Shown here piece after piece: positions 1 through 9,200 of a stretch of DNA of 37,722 nucleotides (its first letter is position 1; each line of letters starts with the position of its first letter). The stretch spans positions 1 to 37,722 of the forward strand of contig JBCCHV010000065.1 of assembly GCA_039028635.1 (NCBI GenBank). The letters are read 5' to 3'. A program made the position numbers and the translations under genes. This DNA comes from Acidobacteriota bacterium. Its GTDB lineage: Bacteria > Acidobacteriota > Thermoanaerobaculia > Multivoradales > JBCCEF01. The notes beneath the pieces were generated by a model, which worked only from the letters and a program-made list of their open reading frames with translations, had not been told where the DNA came from and ran no database searches.

Positions 1-933
1 GTTGACCACGCTGCGGATGGTGAGCTCCTCGTTGTCCTCGATGGGATAGTCCTTGAGGTTCTCGTCACCGCCGTCGCCATCCACCAGGAAACGCCAGTCG
101 GAATAACGCCGACGCAATCCGCGGGCGAGATTGATGCCCATCACGGCGCACTCGACGTCGAGGGGCTTGTAGTCTTCGATCAGGGTCACCGCCTCGAAGG
201 GATCGAGGTCCGCCGCCTCCACCTCGATGGCCTCGAGGAGGAACTCGAGATCGAGACGGCGCAGGAACTCGCGCGCCTGGGCGACATCCTCGCCACCGCC
301 ATCCACCGACAGCACGAAGGCCTTGAGGCGAGCCGGGCTCTGGCCGCTCTCGAGCAGAGCCCGGTAGAGGGCGAGCAGAACGCTGCCGCTGTCGATTCCA
401 CCGGAGAAGGAAACCCCCAACGGCTCCTCCGCCGGCACCCGTTCGAGCCAGTCTTGCACCTCTTGGTAGAGGGCTCCGATGTAGCGCTCGCCGATGACCT
501 CGAGGTCCGGCGCCATCACCGCCCGCGGCGGCGCGAAGAAGCGCCGGTGGACGGGATTGGGATCGGGACAGCCGATCAGCTTGAGGGAGAGAACGTGGTG
601 CGCCGGCACCATCCGGCAGTAGGTCGGGTGGAACTGCTTCTCATAGCCCTCACCGCGCAGGAACTCGAGGATCTCGCGCATCGACTCCGCCACCACCAGC
701 ATCGGGCCGGCTTCCTCTTTGGCCAGGAAGTAGCGCAACGGCCGGTCGAGGCTGCGGGCCAAGCGCACGTCCTCGCCGTCGCGCGCCACCAGAGCGAAGG
801 AGCCTCGGATGGCCAAAACCTGCTCGGGATCGGCGGCCAGCACTCGGCGACGGGCTTCCTCCACCTCGAGGTCGAAAAGCTGCTGACTCGCCGGGTCGAC
901 GAGATCGATCAAGCGCGCTACGGGTCGGTCCAT
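1..933 (-). CDS. Asparagine synthetase-like protein (partial, C-terminus outside window)
   Basis: The first 311 codons are present and the C-terminus runs off the left edge. The synthetase domain begins near residue 165. It has the ATP PP-loop SGGIDS at residues 177-182 and, near the window edge, a GDGGDE motif typical of asparagine synthetase B. Residues about 40-75 (GSFALVARDGEDVRLARSLD, then RPLRYF) resemble the core of a class II glutamine amidotransferase. However, the chain begins MDRPVA, so the catalytic Cys2 and roughly the first 50 residues of a normal AsnB are absent. It could therefore use ammonia or catalyse another ATP-dependent amide or lactam ligation. The start at 933 is supported by a GGAG motif about 8 nt upstream and no better ATG. 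Family assignment is firm; substrate is unknown. Confidence 0.85.
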   Translation of the reverse strand, partial: MDRPVARLIDLVDPASQQLFDLEVEEARRRVLAADPEQVLAIRGSFALVARDGEDVRLARSLDRPLRYFLAKEEAGPMLVVAESMREILEFLRGEGYEKQFHPTYCRMVPAHHVLSLKLIGCPDPNPVHRRFFAPPRAVMAPDLEVIGERYIGALYQEVQDWLERVPAEEPLGVSFSGGIDSGSVLLALYRALLESGQSPARLKAFVLSVDGGGEDVAQAREFLRRLDLEFLLEAIEVEAADLDPFEAVTLIEDYKPLDVECAVMGINLARGLRRRYSDWRFLVDGDGGDENLKDYPIEDNEELTIRSVVN

Positions 934-987
934 GGGGAGTCTCCTATTCGCAGGTCGTAGGCCAGCATTATAGGACCTGAAGACCTC

Positions 988-1019
988 GGAATTTTTCCAT
1001 GGGGTGGGAATTTTCCCAT
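988..1019. promoter_or_regulatory. Two GGAA/TTCC palindromes, candidate operator
   Basis: ggaatttttccat (988-1000) and ggaattttcccat (1007-1019) are near-identical and start 19 bp apart. Each is itself an inverted repeat: GGAA-TTT-TTCC and GGGAA-TT-TTCCC. They lie 55-86 bp upstream of the minus-strand asparagine-synthetase-like start, where a regulator could act. No known consensus is recognised. Confidence 0.3.
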
Positions 1020-1026
1020 CCTCGAA

Positions 1027-1052
1027 GGCCCCGATGAGATTCCATCGGGGCC
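1027..1052. other. 10-bp perfect hairpin
   Basis: ggccccgatg (1027-1036) pairs with catcggggcc (1043-1052) around a 6-nt loop. There is no U-tract on either side, so it is not a typical intrinsic terminator. It separates the asparagine-synthetase promoter area from the transhydrogenase leader. Confidence 0.5.
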
Positions 1053-1116
1053 CCGGAAAAGCTGCTCAATAAGAACCGCAAGTCGCTGAATTAATTAGAC
1101 TTAAACAAAAATCCAA

Positions 1117-1261
1117 CCTTCACGCCGGAGCCGGCATCGGCTGCTGGCACGGCTCCTGCTCTAGGAAGGGAGCGTCACGCAGCCCACGGACCACGCGACG
1201 TCCGTAGGACGCAACGGCGATTTAAAAGCGACCTTCCTGAAAAGAGGGTCGCTCTTTTTTT
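1117..1261 (+). ncRNA. Candidate structured leader RNA or sRNA
   Basis: Three paired units can be drawn by eye. First, ccttc (1117-1121) with gaagg (1165-1169) encloses ggagccg (1127-1133) with cggctcc (1150-1156). Second, gcgtc (1172-1176) with gacgc (1208-1212) encloses acggac (1186-1191) with gtccgt (1200-1205) and an 8-nt loop. Third is the terminator at 1227-1261. An AT-rich stretch at 1085-1113 with a TAGACT hexamer (1096-1101) could hold the promoter. The transcript would be a free sRNA of roughly 150 nt or an attenuated 5' leader of the transhydrogenase operon that starts at 1459. It matches no riboswitch consensus I can recall. Confidence 0.4.
1227..1261 (+). terminator. Rho-independent terminator
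   Basis: agcgacc (1227-1233) pairs with ggtcgct (1247-1253), followed by c and seven T residues. It is the only classical hairpin plus U-tract noticed in the window. It faces the transhydrogenase genes and sits about 200 bp before them, so it ends either a short independent RNA or an attenuated leader. Confidence 0.75.
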
Positions 1262-1458
1262 GTCCTCGCTTCCCCTCCCGCCCCGGCGCACCGACCGGGC
1301 CAGCGATTCGTCATTGCCAGCGCAGCACCGTGGCCATCGCCGCCGGGCCGGGCGAACACCGGTGAGCAGTTGCGTCTCTGCTTGCCGCCGAGTACGATCC
1401 GAAGGATTTTCAACCCTCTGAAAGCACTTCCACTCTCGAAACGAAAGCCCAGGGAACC

Positions 1459-2583
1459 ATGAAATTGTTCGTCCCCAGGGAGCGTCGGAGTGACGATGGC
1501 CGTGTCGCTCTGAGCCCCGAAACGGTCCGCAAGCTGGTCAAGAAGGGGCTCGAGGTCGAGGTCGAAGGCGGCGCCGGCGAGGGTGCCGCTTTCCCCGACC
1601 AGGAGTACACCGAGGCCGGCGCCGAGATCGCCGAAGGCTGGGACTCGGCCGATGTCGTCGCCACCATCGCGGCGCCCTCACCGGCCCAGATCGAGCGCAT
1701 GAAGGCCGGCGCTCTGCTGATCTCCTTCATGACACCGCACCAAAATCACGACGCGGTGCGCGCCCTGGTCGCCGGCAAGGTCGATTGCCTGGCGATGGAG
1801 CTGGTGCCTCGGATCACCCGCGCCCAGAGCATGGATGCGCTGTCCTCCCAGGCCTCCATCGCCGGCTATCGGGCGGTGCTGATCGCCGCCAGCCGTCTGG
1901 GCAAGTACTTTCCCTTGCTGATGACCGCCGCCGGCACCATCAAGCCCGCCAAGGTGGTGATCATGGGCGCCGGCGTCGCCGGCCTGCAGGCCATCGCCAC
2001 CGCCAAGCGACTCGGCGCGGTGGTCGAAGTCTCGGACATCCGGCCGGTAGTGCAAGAGCAGGTCGAGTCCCTCGGCGGCAAGTTCATCCCGCTGCCGATG
2101 GCGGAGAGTGGCGAAGGCGAGGGCGGTTACGCCAAGCAGATGACGGAGGACTTCCTGCGCCGCCAACGCGAGATCGTGCACCGCCACGTCGCCGCCGCCG
2201 ACGTCGTCATCACCACCGCCCTGATTCCCGGCAAGCCCGCCCCAATGCTGGTTCCGGCGGCGATGGTCGAAGCCATGAAGCCGGGCTCGGTGATCGTCGA
2301 CCTGGCGGTCTCCCAAGGCGGCAACTGCGAGCTTTCGAAGGCCGACGAGGAGGTCGTCCACCAAGGGGTGATCATCCTCGGACCGTCCAACCTTCCGGCC
2401 GGCATGACGCAGGATGCCAGCACCCTCTACGGCCGCAACGTCCTCGCCCTGCTCGAGGATGTCCTCGACGACGACGGTGGCCTCGACCTCGATCCCGAGA
2501 ACAACGACGTGGTGGCGGGAGCCCTGCTTACCCGTGGCGGCACCGTCCACCACGCTGCCACCGCCGCCGCCATGGAGGAGTGA
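1459..2583 (+). CDS. pntAa: NAD(P) transhydrogenase, alpha subunit part 1 (PntAa)
   Basis: Soluble NAD(H)-binding domain I of the proton-translocating nicotinamide nucleotide transhydrogenase, which makes NADPH from NADH using the proton gradient. At 374 aa it has the usual length for the split alpha subunit. The N-terminus (RRSDDGRVALSPETV) is the AlaDH/PNT N-domain. The segment RITRAQSMDALSSQASIAGY is the PNT signature, and VVIMGAGVAGLQAIATAKRL is the Rossmann Gly-rich loop. An AGGGA motif lies about 6 nt before the ATG. Its stop overlaps the start of the membrane subunit by one base, so the genes are translationally coupled. A candidate attenuator lies upstream. Confidence 0.95.
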   Translation: MKLFVPRERRSDDGRVALSPETVRKLVKKGLEVEVEGGAGEGAAFPDQEYTEAGAEIAEGWDSADVVATIAAPSPAQIERMKAGALLISFMTPHQNHDAVRALVAGKVDCLAMELVPRITRAQSMDALSSQASIAGYRAVLIAASRLGKYFPLLMTAAGTIKPAKVVIMGAGVAGLQAIATAKRLGAVVEVSDIRPVVQEQVESLGGKFIPLPMAESGEGEGGYAKQMTEDFLRRQREIVHRHVAAADVVITTALIPGKPAPMLVPAAMVEAMKPGSVIVDLAVSQGGNCELSKADEEVVHQGVIILGPSNLPAGMTQDASTLYGRNVLALLEDVLDDDGGLDLDPENNDVVAGALLTRGGTVHHAATAAAMEE

Positions 2584-2870
2584 TGGGACCACTACTGATC
2601 AGTATCTATGTCTTCGTGCTGGCCATCTTCGTCGGCTTCGAGATCATCACCAAGGTCCCGCCGACACTCCACACGCCGCTCATGTCGGGCGCCAACGCCA
2701 TTTCCGGAATCACCATCGTCGGCGCCTTCTACGCCGCCCAGAGCGGCCATGTCGCGATCAGTAGCGTGCTCGGCTGCGGCGCCATCGCCTTGGCCTCGGT
2801 GAACGTCGTCGGCGGCTTCATGGTCACCGATCGCATGCTCAAGATGTTCGGCCAGAAGAAGAAGCGATGA
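2583..2870 (+). CDS. pntAb: NAD(P) transhydrogenase, alpha subunit part 2 (PntAb)
   Basis: A 95-residue membrane subunit with three predicted hydrophobic helices and the conserved segment KVPPTLHTPLMSGANAISG. It supplies part of the proton channel (domain II) and ends in a basic KMFGQKKKR tail. The ATG overlaps the stop of PntAa, and its own stop overlaps the PntB start by 4 bases (ATGA). A start further upstream in the same frame would lie within pntAa, where the translation is low-complexity and Arg-rich, so 2583 is chosen. Confidence 0.95.
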   Translation: MGPLLISIYVFVLAIFVGFEIITKVPPTLHTPLMSGANAISGITIVGAFYAAQSGHVAISSVLGCGAIALASVNVVGGFMVTDRMLKMFGQKKKR

Positions 2871-4309
2871 GCGCCATCGACACCACTCTGGTCCCGATCC
2901 TCTACCTGCTCTCGGCCGTCGTTTTCATCTTCGGCATCAAGGGGCTGACCAAGGTCCGCACCGCCCGCCGCGGCAATCTGATGGCCGCCGGCGCCATGCT
3001 GCTGGCGATCGTCGCGACGCTGATCGAGCTCGGCACCATCGACTACCGCTGGATCCTCCTCGGCCTGCTGATCGGCGGCACCATCGGCGCCTTCGTGGCG
3101 ATCAAGGTCGAGATGACCGCCATGCCCGAGATGGTCGCCCTGTTCAACGGCTGCGGCGGCGCCGCCTCGGCCCTGGTCGCCATCGCGTATCTGTGGTTCC
3201 AGGTCGTCGAGCCGGGGGCCGACGGCACCGCCGCCGGCGTGCTGGGAGCCGACTCGGCGGTCTCGTCGGTGCTCTCCATCCTGATCGGCGCCGTCACCCT
3301 GACCGGCAGCATCGTGGCCTATCTCAAGCTGCGCGGCTGGATCTTCGGCCGCCGCATCTCCGGTCAGCCGATTCTGCTGCCCGGACGCCACCTGATCAAC
3401 GCCGTGGTCGCCCTGGCGGCCATCGGCTGCGGTATCGGAGCCCTGTTCTTCGTCGCACCGACCTCGATGGCCGGCCTGGTGATCGGTGCCACCGTCGCCA
3501 GCTTGATTCTCGGCATCCTGCTGGTGATCCCGATCGGCGGCGCCGACATGCCGGTGGTGATCTCGCTACTCAACTCCTACTCCGGCCTCGCCGCTTCGGC
3601 CACCGGCTTCGTGCTCAACAACAACCTGCTGATCATCAGCGGCGCGCTGGTCGGAGCCTCCGGCCTGATCCTCACCCAGATCATGTGCGTGGCGATGAAC
3701 CGCACCCTCGGCAACGTGCTCTTCGGCGGCTTCGGCGGTGAAGAGTCCGGTGGCGCCGCCGGCTCGAACGAGTACACCAACGTGCGCTCCTACGGTGCCG
3801 ACGACGCCGCCATGGTGCTCGAAAGCGCCGAGACCGTGGCCATCGTGCCGGGCTACGGGCTGGCCGTGGCGCAGGCCCAACACATCGTGCGCGAGCTCGC
3901 CGATCAGCTCGAGAAGCGCGGCGCCCAGATCACCTACGGCATCCACCCGGTGGCCGGTCGCATGCCCGGACACATGAACGTCCTCCTCGCCGAGGCCGAC
4001 GTGCCCTACGAGCAACTCCTCGAAATGGACCTCATCAATCCCCAGTTCAAGGAGACCGACGTGGTGATCGTGGTGGGCGCCAACGACGTCGTCAACCCGG
4101 CCGCCGAGAGCGCTCCCGGCAGCCCCCTCTACGGCATGCCGATCCTCAAGGTCTTCGATGCCCAGACGGTGATGGTGATCAAGCGCAGCCTGTCGCCGGG
4201 CTTCGCCGGCATCAAGAACGAGCTCTTCGAGTACGACAACACCATGATGCTCTTCGGCGACGGCAAGAAGATGCTCCAGGACATGCTGACGGCGCTCAAG
4301 GAGGCCTAG
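2867..4309 (+). CDS. pntB: NAD(P) transhydrogenase, beta subunit (PntB)
   Basis: A 480-residue subunit. The N-terminal two thirds hold about eight to nine transmembrane helices (domain II). The C-terminal third is the NADP(H)-binding domain III, with VAIVPGYGLAVAQAQ, GIHPVAGRMPGHMNVLLAEA and VVGANDVVNPAA motifs. With PntAa and PntAb it completes the enzyme. Length is normal for the family. The start overlaps the PntAb stop. A 55-bp gap separates it from the gamma-glutamyltransferase, which could be on the same transcript. Confidence 0.96.
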   Translation: MSAIDTTLVPILYLLSAVVFIFGIKGLTKVRTARRGNLMAAGAMLLAIVATLIELGTIDYRWILLGLLIGGTIGAFVAIKVEMTAMPEMVALFNGCGGAASALVAIAYLWFQVVEPGADGTAAGVLGADSAVSSVLSILIGAVTLTGSIVAYLKLRGWIFGRRISGQPILLPGRHLINAVVALAAIGCGIGALFFVAPTSMAGLVIGATVASLILGILLVIPIGGADMPVVISLLNSYSGLAASATGFVLNNNLLIISGALVGASGLILTQIMCVAMNRTLGNVLFGGFGGEESGGAAGSNEYTNVRSYGADDAAMVLESAETVAIVPGYGLAVAQAQHIVRELADQLEKRGAQITYGIHPVAGRMPGHMNVLLAEADVPYEQLLEMDLINPQFKETDVVIVVGANDVVNPAAESAPGSPLYGMPILKVFDAQTVMVIKRSLSPGFAGIKNELFEYDNTMMLFGDGKKMLQDMLTALKEA

Positions 4310-4364
4310 GCCGGTCGAGGACCACGACCCAGAACCGGCGGAGACCCGTCAAGGAGGCGACAGG

Positions 4365-6116
4365 ATGCGAAGTGGCGACTACGGGAACCCCAAGGGACTG
4401 CGACTGCGGTCGGGCTCAGCCCTTGTCTTCGCGTTGACTCTGATCGTCGCCACCTCCGGCTGTCTGCAGGAAACGGCGACCGAAACCACCACCCAAAAGA
4501 GCACCGGCGGAGCCATTGCCTCGGCCGAGCCGCGGGCCACCGAAGCCGGCCTCGCCATCCTGGCCAGTGGCGGCAACGCCGTCGATGCCGCCGTCGCCAC
4601 CGCCCTCGCCCTCGCCGTCACCTACCCGGAAGCGGGCAACCTCGGCGGCGGTGGCTTCGCCGTCCTCAAGATCGGCGACGAGCGCAACAGTCTCGATTTC
4701 CGCGAGGTCGCCCCGGCGGCGGCGCATCGCGACATGTACCTCGACGCCGACGGCACGGCCCGCCCCGAGGCTTCGCTGATCGGTCCGCTGGCGGCCGGCG
4801 TCCCGGGATCGCCGCAGGGCCTTTGGGCCCTCCACCAGCGCTACGGAAAACTTCCTTGGCCCGAGGTCGTCGACCCCGCCATCGAGCTGGCGAGGGATGG
4901 GATCATCGTCGATGAACATCTGCGCGCAGTCCTCGCCGAAGAACAGCCCATGCTGTCGCGGTTTCCGGAGACGGCGGCCTTCTGGCTGCCGGACGGAGAG
5001 CCGCCCGCGGTCGGAACGCGACTGCGTCAGCCCGCTCTCGAGAGCACCCTGCGAGCCTACGCCGAGCAGGGTCCGTCAGCGCTCACGGCAGGGGCCATCG
5101 CGGCCGCCGTCGAGCGCACCTCGCGCCAGTACGGCGGCGTCTTGACGGCGGCGGACCTGGCGGCCTACGAGCCGGTGTGGAGGGCTCCCGTCGAAACCGA
5201 AGCCTTCGGCTGGAAGATCGCCTCGATGGACCTGCCGAGCTCCGGCGGCCTGCTCCTCGCCCAGACCTTCGCCCTGCTCGAACGTCGCGGTTGGCAGGAG
5301 CAGCCGCGCTTCGGCACCGAGCGCGCCCACCTGCTGACCGAGGCCTGGCGACGGGCCTACGCCGACCGCCTGCTGATGGGCGATCCGGCGACCTCCGAAG
5401 CCGGCGGCGAGCAGCTCCTGGCGAGCGCCTGGCTCGATCGCAGAGCCCAGGAAATCGACCCCGAGAGCGCCACGTCTTCCAACGCCGTCGGCAACTGGTC
5501 CGACAGCGCGCCGCCCACCGAGCCGCAGGACACCACCCATCTTTCGGTGATCGATGGCGACGGCAACTTGGTGGCCTTGACCACCACCCTCAATGGCCTC
5601 TTCGGCTGCGGCGTCTGGGTACCCGAGGCGGGCTTCTTCCTCAACAACGAGATGGACGATTTCACCACCGCCGTCGGTCAACCCAATCTCTACAATCTGA
5701 TTCAGGGCGAGGCCAATGCGGTCGCCCCGGGCAAGCGCATGCTGTCGTCGATGACGCCCACCGTCGCCTGGCAGGAGACCGGCGGGGCGATCGTTCTCGG
5801 CGGCCGCGGCGGCTCCAAGATTCCCTCGAACACCATGCAGGTGCTGCTCAACTACATCGCCGACGGCGATGCCCTCCAAACCGCCGTCGACCGGCCCCGA
5901 ATTCATCATCAGTGGCTGCCGGACGAGCTGCAGGCGGAACCGCAACGGCTGGCGCCGGAGGTCCGCCAGGCCCTCGAAGAGCGCGGCCACCGGGTCGTCA
6001 TCGTGGAGCACGCCGCCAAGGTGCAGGCCGTGGCGATGCACTCCGACGGCACGCTGGAAGCCGCCGCCGATCCCCGCAGCACCGGCCAAGGGGGAGTCCT
6101 CCACCGCAGTCCCTGA
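4365..6116 (+). CDS. ggt: Gamma-glutamyltransferase, probable lipoprotein
   Basis: An N-terminal nucleophile hydrolase that cleaves or transfers the gamma-glutamyl group of glutathione; 583 aa, normal length. The precursor is cut in family members before a Thr that becomes the nucleophile. Here that is Thr390 in DTTHLSVIDGDGN, giving a large chain of about 389 residues and a small chain of about 194. The binding motif GGRGGSKIP and the SSMTP segment are present. The N-terminus has a basic region, a hydrophobic stretch and ATSGC, a plausible though imperfect lipobox (Thr at -3), so it may be tethered in the envelope. Upstream GGAGG about 7 nt before the ATG supports the start. Confidence 0.93.
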   Translation: MRSGDYGNPKGLRLRSGSALVFALTLIVATSGCLQETATETTTQKSTGGAIASAEPRATEAGLAILASGGNAVDAAVATALALAVTYPEAGNLGGGGFAVLKIGDERNSLDFREVAPAAAHRDMYLDADGTARPEASLIGPLAAGVPGSPQGLWALHQRYGKLPWPEVVDPAIELARDGIIVDEHLRAVLAEEQPMLSRFPETAAFWLPDGEPPAVGTRLRQPALESTLRAYAEQGPSALTAGAIAAAVERTSRQYGGVLTAADLAAYEPVWRAPVETEAFGWKIASMDLPSSGGLLLAQTFALLERRGWQEQPRFGTERAHLLTEAWRRAYADRLLMGDPATSEAGGEQLLASAWLDRRAQEIDPESATSSNAVGNWSDSAPPTEPQDTTHLSVIDGDGNLVALTTTLNGLFGCGVWVPEAGFFLNNEMDDFTTAVGQPNLYNLIQGEANAVAPGKRMLSSMTPTVAWQETGGAIVLGGRGGSKIPSNTMQVLLNYIADGDALQTAVDRPRIHHQWLPDELQAEPQRLAPEVRQALEERGHRVVIVEHAAKVQAVAMHSDGTLEAAADPRSTGQGGVLHRSP

Positions 6117-6280
6117 AGCCTCCTCAGAGGCCGTCGAGCCGCGCTCGTGAGCGGCCCGTCCTCCTCCGGACAAAAATTCTCGGCTCATGACCGAAGCCAC
6201 GGTGCGATGTCGCTGTGACGGGTTAGGTGTCTGTGCTCGGCCCCCGCCGACCGCCTGGCAATCGAATTCTTGGAGGTCTC

Positions 6281-9200
6281 ATGAGCTTGCGTACCGTTCT
6301 CCGTCTGGCCGCGGAGCCCCGTCTCCCGGCATTGTCCGTGCTTTGCCTTGTCTGTCTCGCTCTCACGATCACGGCGGCCCCGGTTTCCGCCCAGCCGGAC
6401 CTGATCGCCACCAAGACCAACGACACCAGCAGCGTCGGCGTCGTCGGCACCCCCTTCACCTGGACCATCAAGGTCGACAACATCGGCTCGAGCGACTACT
6501 TCATCGCCGGCAGCTTCGATCTGCTGCGCGATGAGCTGCCCAACACCAACATCACCTACGGCTCCCCCAACATCACGGCCCAGAGCGGCGTCACCGGCAC
6601 CATCGTCTGCCGGTTGAGCAACTTCCGCCTGAGCTGCGACGGCTTCACCAACGTCACCATCGCCGCCGGCGGGAGCTTCACCGTCGCGGTCACCGCCACC
6701 CCCTCCGCCGCCGGTACCTTCGACAATCCGCGCAGCGGCCAAATCTGTCGCGCCGATCCCGGTAACGAGGACAGCGAGTCGAACGAGAGCAACAACGACT
6801 GCTCCGACTCGGTGGTGGTCGGCACCGGCGTCACCGGTCCCGACCTGACGGTGGTCAAGAACAACGACGTCGGCGACGCCACCGAGCTCGCCAACGGCGC
6901 CTGGGACTGGTCCCTGCAGGTCGCCAACGGCGGCGACGCGGACGCCACCTTCAGCAATGGCCAGGTCATCCTGCGCGACGACCTGCCAGCCAGCGGCCTG
7001 ACCTATGGCACCCCGAGCCTCCCCGGCCAAACCGGCATCTCCGGCTCGGGCTCGATCGCCTGCGCCATCGCCACCAACACCCTGACCTGCAGCGCCAACG
7101 GCGGCAACGTCACCCTCGCCGCCCCCAACGGCGCCTTCACGGTGACCGTTCCCACCACCCCGACGGCGACCGGCAGCTACGCCAATCCGCGCGCCGCCGG
7201 CACCTGCGCCGCCGATCCCGATGGTTTGATCTCCGAGGGCGACGAGAGCAACAACGCCTGCAGCAACACGGTGGTCGTCGCCGGCTCCCCGGACCTCACC
7301 GCCGTCAAGACCAACGACGTCGCCGACAACGCCGTCATCAGCACCCCCTTCAACTGGTCGATCACGGTCACCAATGGCGGCAGCGCCGACTACTTCGGAC
7401 CGAGCAGCTTCTCGCTGCTGCGCGACGAGCTGCCTTCCACCAACGTCTCCTACGGCACCCCGACGATCAGCGCCCAGAGCGGGATCACCGGCAGTTTCTC
7501 GCCCAGCATCACCTCAAATTCGGGTCTCTTCCGCCTCAACGTCGAGGCCAACAGCAACGTCACCATCGCCCCCGGCGGCAGCTTCACGGTGACCTTCGCG
7601 GCCACGCCGACGGCCGCCGGAGTGCTCGACAATCCGCGCAGCGGGCAGCTCTGCCGCGCCGATCCCGGCAACGAGGACGCCGAGCTCGACGAGAGCAACA
7701 ACGACTGCTCGAACAGCGTCACCGTCGGCACCGGCATCACCGGACCGGACCTGACGGTGGTCAAGAATAATGACGTCGGCGACGCCACCGAGCTCGCCGA
7801 CGGCGCCTGGAACTGGTCCCTGCTGGTCGCCAACGGCGGCGACTCGGACGCCACCTTCAGCAGCGGCCAGGTCATCCTGCGCGACGACCTGCCGGCTTCT
7901 GATCTGAGCTACGGCACGCCCACCCTCTCGGGCCAAACCGGCCTCTCCGGCTCCGGTACCGTCGCCTGCGCCATCGCCACCAACACCCTGACCTGCAGCG
8001 CCAGCGGCGGCGACGTCACCTTGAGCTCGTCCGCCGGCGGCTTCACCGTCAACATAGCCACCACTCCCTCGGCCACCGGCACCTTCGACAATCCGCGCGC
8101 CGCCGGTAGCTGCGCCGTCGATCCGGCCGGCGTCGTCACCGAGGGCGACGAAAGCAACAACACCTGCTCCGACTCGGTGGTGGTCGCCGGCTCGCCGGAT
8201 CTGGTCGCCAGCAAGAGCAACGACACCGCCGGCATCGGCACCGTCGGCGTTGCCTTCGACTGGTCGATCACGGTCACCAACAACGGCAGCGCCGATTACT
8301 TCATCGCCAGCAGCTTCGACCTGCTGCGCGACGAGCTGCCGGACAGCGACATCACCTATGGCTCGCCCAGCGTGTCGGGCCAGAGCGGCGTCACCGGCAC
8401 CTTCGGCTGCCAGATCCAGAGCTTCCGCCTGTCGTGCGAGGCCAACACCAACGTCACCATCGCCCCCGGCGGCGGCTTCACGGTGACCTTCGCGGCGACG
8501 CCGACGGCGGAGGGCGTCTTCGCCAATCCGCGCAGCGGTGAGCTCTGTCGCGCCGACCCCGGCAACGAGGACGCCGAGCTCGACGAGAGCAACAACGACT
8601 GCTCCGACACCGTCACCCTGACGGCCCTCGCCGAGCTCGAGCTCACCAAGAGCGACAGCCCGGATCCGGTGATCGCCGGCAACGACCTGTCCTTCTCCCT
8701 GACGGCCCGCAACGCCGGACCGAGCACGGCCGACAGCGTCGTCCTCTACGACCTCCTGCCCGCCGGCATCGCGTTCGATGGCCCCGCCTCGGACAGCCGA
8801 TGCACCCAGCCGGCAGGCCTGGTCGGCTTGACGGCCAGCCTCGACGGCTCCCAGACGACGCCGATGAGCGGCAGCGCCGCCACCGGCCTCGCCAGCCTGG
8901 TGCTCGACACGACGAGCAACGAGCTGCGCTTCGCCCTCGCCGCTTCCGGCATCTCGGGCACCTTGACCGGCGCCAGCCTGCGCCTCGCCGACGGCACGCT
9001 GGTGCAGAGTCTCTACGGCGGCGCGCCACCGACCTTCGACGACTCCTCGCCGATCACCGGCCGCATCCAGCTCACCCAGGCACAGGCCGACGCCCTGCAG
9101 GTGGCCAACAGCTATCGCCTGCGGATCGACACCAGCGCCAACCCGGCCGGCGAGATCGCCGGCACGCCGGCGGTGGCGAGCGCCATGCCGGTGGTTTGCG

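Noticed and set aside
1117-1169. Outer stem with internal loop reminiscent of an NAD+-I riboswitch domain
   Set aside because: The conserved CAACAACCCC segment I recall is absent; only the general shape matches, so no family name is given.
1207-1220. GGACGCAA followed by CGGCG resembles part of the c-di-GMP-I (GEMM) riboswitch core
   Set aside because: The partner elements of the motif (AAACC in the first stem and GGTAGC in the second) are missing, and the surrounding stems do not fit the GEMM layout.
6395-8631. Regular repeats as a CRISPR array
   Set aside because: The units are about 450 bp, in frame and translated as beta-sandwich modules.
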